Below are positions 63,023 to 64,000 of a stretch of 64,000 nt of DNA, one piece after another. The DNA lies in the NCBI RefSeq assembly GCF_001440405.1, contig NZ_LLXX01000119.1:158692-222691 (forward strand). The letters are read 5' to 3'. Each line of letters opens with the position of its first letter. Positions within the stretch are counted from its first letter, which is position 1. Source of the stretch: Bradyrhizobium valentinum (lineage in GTDB: Bacteria; Pseudomonadota; Alphaproteobacteria; Rhizobiales; Xanthobacteraceae). The notes beneath the pieces are model-generated. The model ran no database searches. It saw only the letters and a program-made list of their open reading frames with translations, and was not told where the DNA came from. The position numbers and the translations under genes were made by a program.

Positions 63023-64000
63023 CTAAACGGCTGCGCGGTAGGCCGGGGCCGAGGCCAGGAAGCGGCCATAGGCCGCGGCATCGGGCGGGGTAAATTTCTC
63101 CACCAGCGGATTGCGTCTTCGTCCGGCCACGCCGATATCGGCCAGCAATTCGTCAAAGTGCTTGAAGTGGTAGGGCGCGACGCACAGCCCGCCATAGACG
63201 CCGGCCGCGGGCCGCTCGACGCGCCTGAAATGCAGCATCATCTCGATGTTGTCCTGCATCTCCTTGGGCGTCGGCTGACGGGCGAGCTGGCCATCGGCGT
63301 AGCGCACCAGCCAGTTCGCCGCGAGTTCTGCGCACAACACCGTGCAGAAGCTCGAATTGAAACCGACGAATCCCATCTCGGGCAGGTCCGGATTGGCGAT
63401 CAGCCGATAGAGCCGGTATTGCCCGTCGGAATCGACAAGCTTGTCGCGGTAGGCCTGCGGCAGGAAGGGCACGCCCAGTTTGTAGCCGATCGCGAGCACG
63501 GCCACATCGGCCTGGACGCGCTGACCTCCGGTCATCACGATGGAATTGCCATCGTAACGATCAAAGCTGCCTCTGATAGCCTTGATGCGCTTGTCTGCGA
63601 CCATCGGGAAGAATCCGGGCGTGGCGATCGGCACTGAGCAATTGACGCCGTCTTCGATTCTCTCGTTCGGCACCATGTCGCACTTGCCGAGCTTGAGCTG
63701 CAGCTTCAGCAGGCTCTCCAGCCCGCGCCAGTTGGCCCAAACGAGCGGCTTTGCCACGGCATGCGCGAACCGCGACAGCGCGCCGATGCCCCAACTCCGG
63801 AACATCTCCTCCTGCGCGCGGATGTAGAGAATGCGTTTGAAATTGACCAGGCCGCCGATGAAATAGGGAATCCGCCACACCGGCTCGCGGTACACCAGCG
63901 TCACTTCGGCGGCGCCGGAATTGACCGCGTTGACCGCGATGTCCGTCGCCGATTTCGAACCGCCGAGCACGACAATCCTTCGGCCTTTGGCGATCATCGG
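63023..64000 (-). CDS. Flavin-containing monooxygenase-like protein (5' end outside window)
   Basis: At least 325 residues of the C-terminal part of an NAD(P)H/FAD monooxygenase. The NADPH-binding loop VVLGGSKSATDIAVNAVNSGAAEVTLVYRE is the first visible motif; VAVLAIGYKLGVPFLP resembles the ATG region of FMO/BVMO enzymes. The frame is open at the window edge, so the FAD-binding N-terminus is missing. It reads in the same direction as the CoA ligase, 168 bp upstream of it. The substrate is unknown; N- or ring oxygenation of an aromatic amine is only a guess. Confidence 0.85.
   Translation of the reverse strand, partial: PMIAKGRRIVVLGGSKSATDIAVNAVNSGAAEVTLVYREPVWRIPYFIGGLVNFKRILYIRAQEEMFRSWGIGALSRFAHAVAKPLVWANWRGLESLLKLQLKLGKCDMVPNERIEDGVNCSVPIATPGFFPMVADKRIKAIRGSFDRYDGNSIVMTGGQRVQADVAVLAIGYKLGVPFLPQAYRDKLVDSDGQYRLYRLIANPDLPEMGFVGFNSSFCTVLCAELAANWLVRYADGQLARQPTPKEMQDNIEMMLHFRRVERPAAGVYGGLCVAPYHFKHFDELLADIGVAGRRRNPLVEKFTPPDAAAYGRFLASAPAYRAAV

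Noticed and set aside
62812-63093. A 93-codon plus-strand frame between the monooxygenase and CoA ligase genes
   Set aside because: Covers the promoter gap and the ends of both genes, with no domain; the palindrome lies within it.
1-64000. CRISPR arrays, tRNA or rRNA genes, insertion sequences or prophage
   Set aside because: No regularly spaced repeats, no cloverleaf with CCA end, and no transposase, integrase or phage structural protein was recognised in any frame.

Overview
The window is a 64 kb stretch of high-GC chromosomal DNA packed with catabolic and transport genes. Gene content, codon use and several families of palindromic intergenic repeats point to an alphaproteobacterium of the Bradyrhizobium/Rhodopseudomonas group (inference; no rRNA or tRNA is present to confirm it). 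No phage, plasmid, IS element or CRISPR array is visible.

Layout. 1-3.1 kb: end of an enolase-superfamily gene, an orphan branched-chain amino-acid-type binding protein and a small secreted protein. 3.1-9.6 kb: a leftward run MFS transporter, class III aminotransferase, hyuB, hyuA, whose gaps hold three copies of one ~80 bp palindromic element. 9.7-12 kb: a CmcJ/NvfI-like oxidoreductase divergent from an SDR that has lost its catalytic residues, then HU. 12.3-17.5 kb: a complete oligopeptide-type ABC operon with a fused double ATPase. 17.7-22.4 kb: FAD amine oxidase, VOC protein, and a cysteine hydrolase coupled to a purine-type permease. 22.6-25.6 kb: LysR regulator, secreted SnoaL-like protein and an orphan six-hairpin glycosidase-like protein. 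25.8-31.8 kb: a uric acid degradation cluster (uricase, UraD-UraH fusion, allantoinase PuuE, allantoate amidohydrolase, permease) with a DUF3830 gene. 32-33.1 kb: MscS channel. 33.2-38 kb: a sugar-type ABC transporter without ATPase, coupled to a shikimate-dehydrogenase-like enzyme and a divergent GntR regulator. 38-42 kb: LLM flavin monooxygenase, quinone-reductase-like enzyme, DUF2889, and a SulP transporter without STAS domain. 42.6-49.7 kb: a second peptide-type ABC operon carrying two tandem paralogous binding proteins. 49.8-57.6 kb: a hexuronate module (uxuA, idnD-like, TRAP dctMQP, GntR, divergent uxuB). 57.6-64 kb: tryptophan degradation by the kynurenine-anthranilate route (formamidase, kynU, kynA, RidA-like protein, aminobenzoate-type CoA ligase) and a partial flavin monooxygenase.

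How the genes work together. Three modules read as nearly complete pathways with their own uptake and regulation: urate to allantoin to allantoate and ureidoglycine/ureidoglycolate; fructuronate/idonate-type sugar acids to 2-keto-3-deoxygluconate; and tryptophan to anthranilate to a CoA thioester. The most interesting signals are (i) two near-identical palindromes centred on AAGCTT upstream of the kynurenine genes and the CoA ligase, suggesting one regulon; (ii) an AroE-like enzyme that keeps its catalytic Lys/Asp but has lost the Ser-x-Ser that holds the shikimate carboxylate, inside a sugar transport operon; (iii) a RidA-like protein that seems to lack the essential Arg; and (iv) DUF3830 embedded 2 bp from the allantoinase gene. 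None of these alone proves a new system; each is a testable hypothesis. All functions come from reading the sequence by eye, without database searches.
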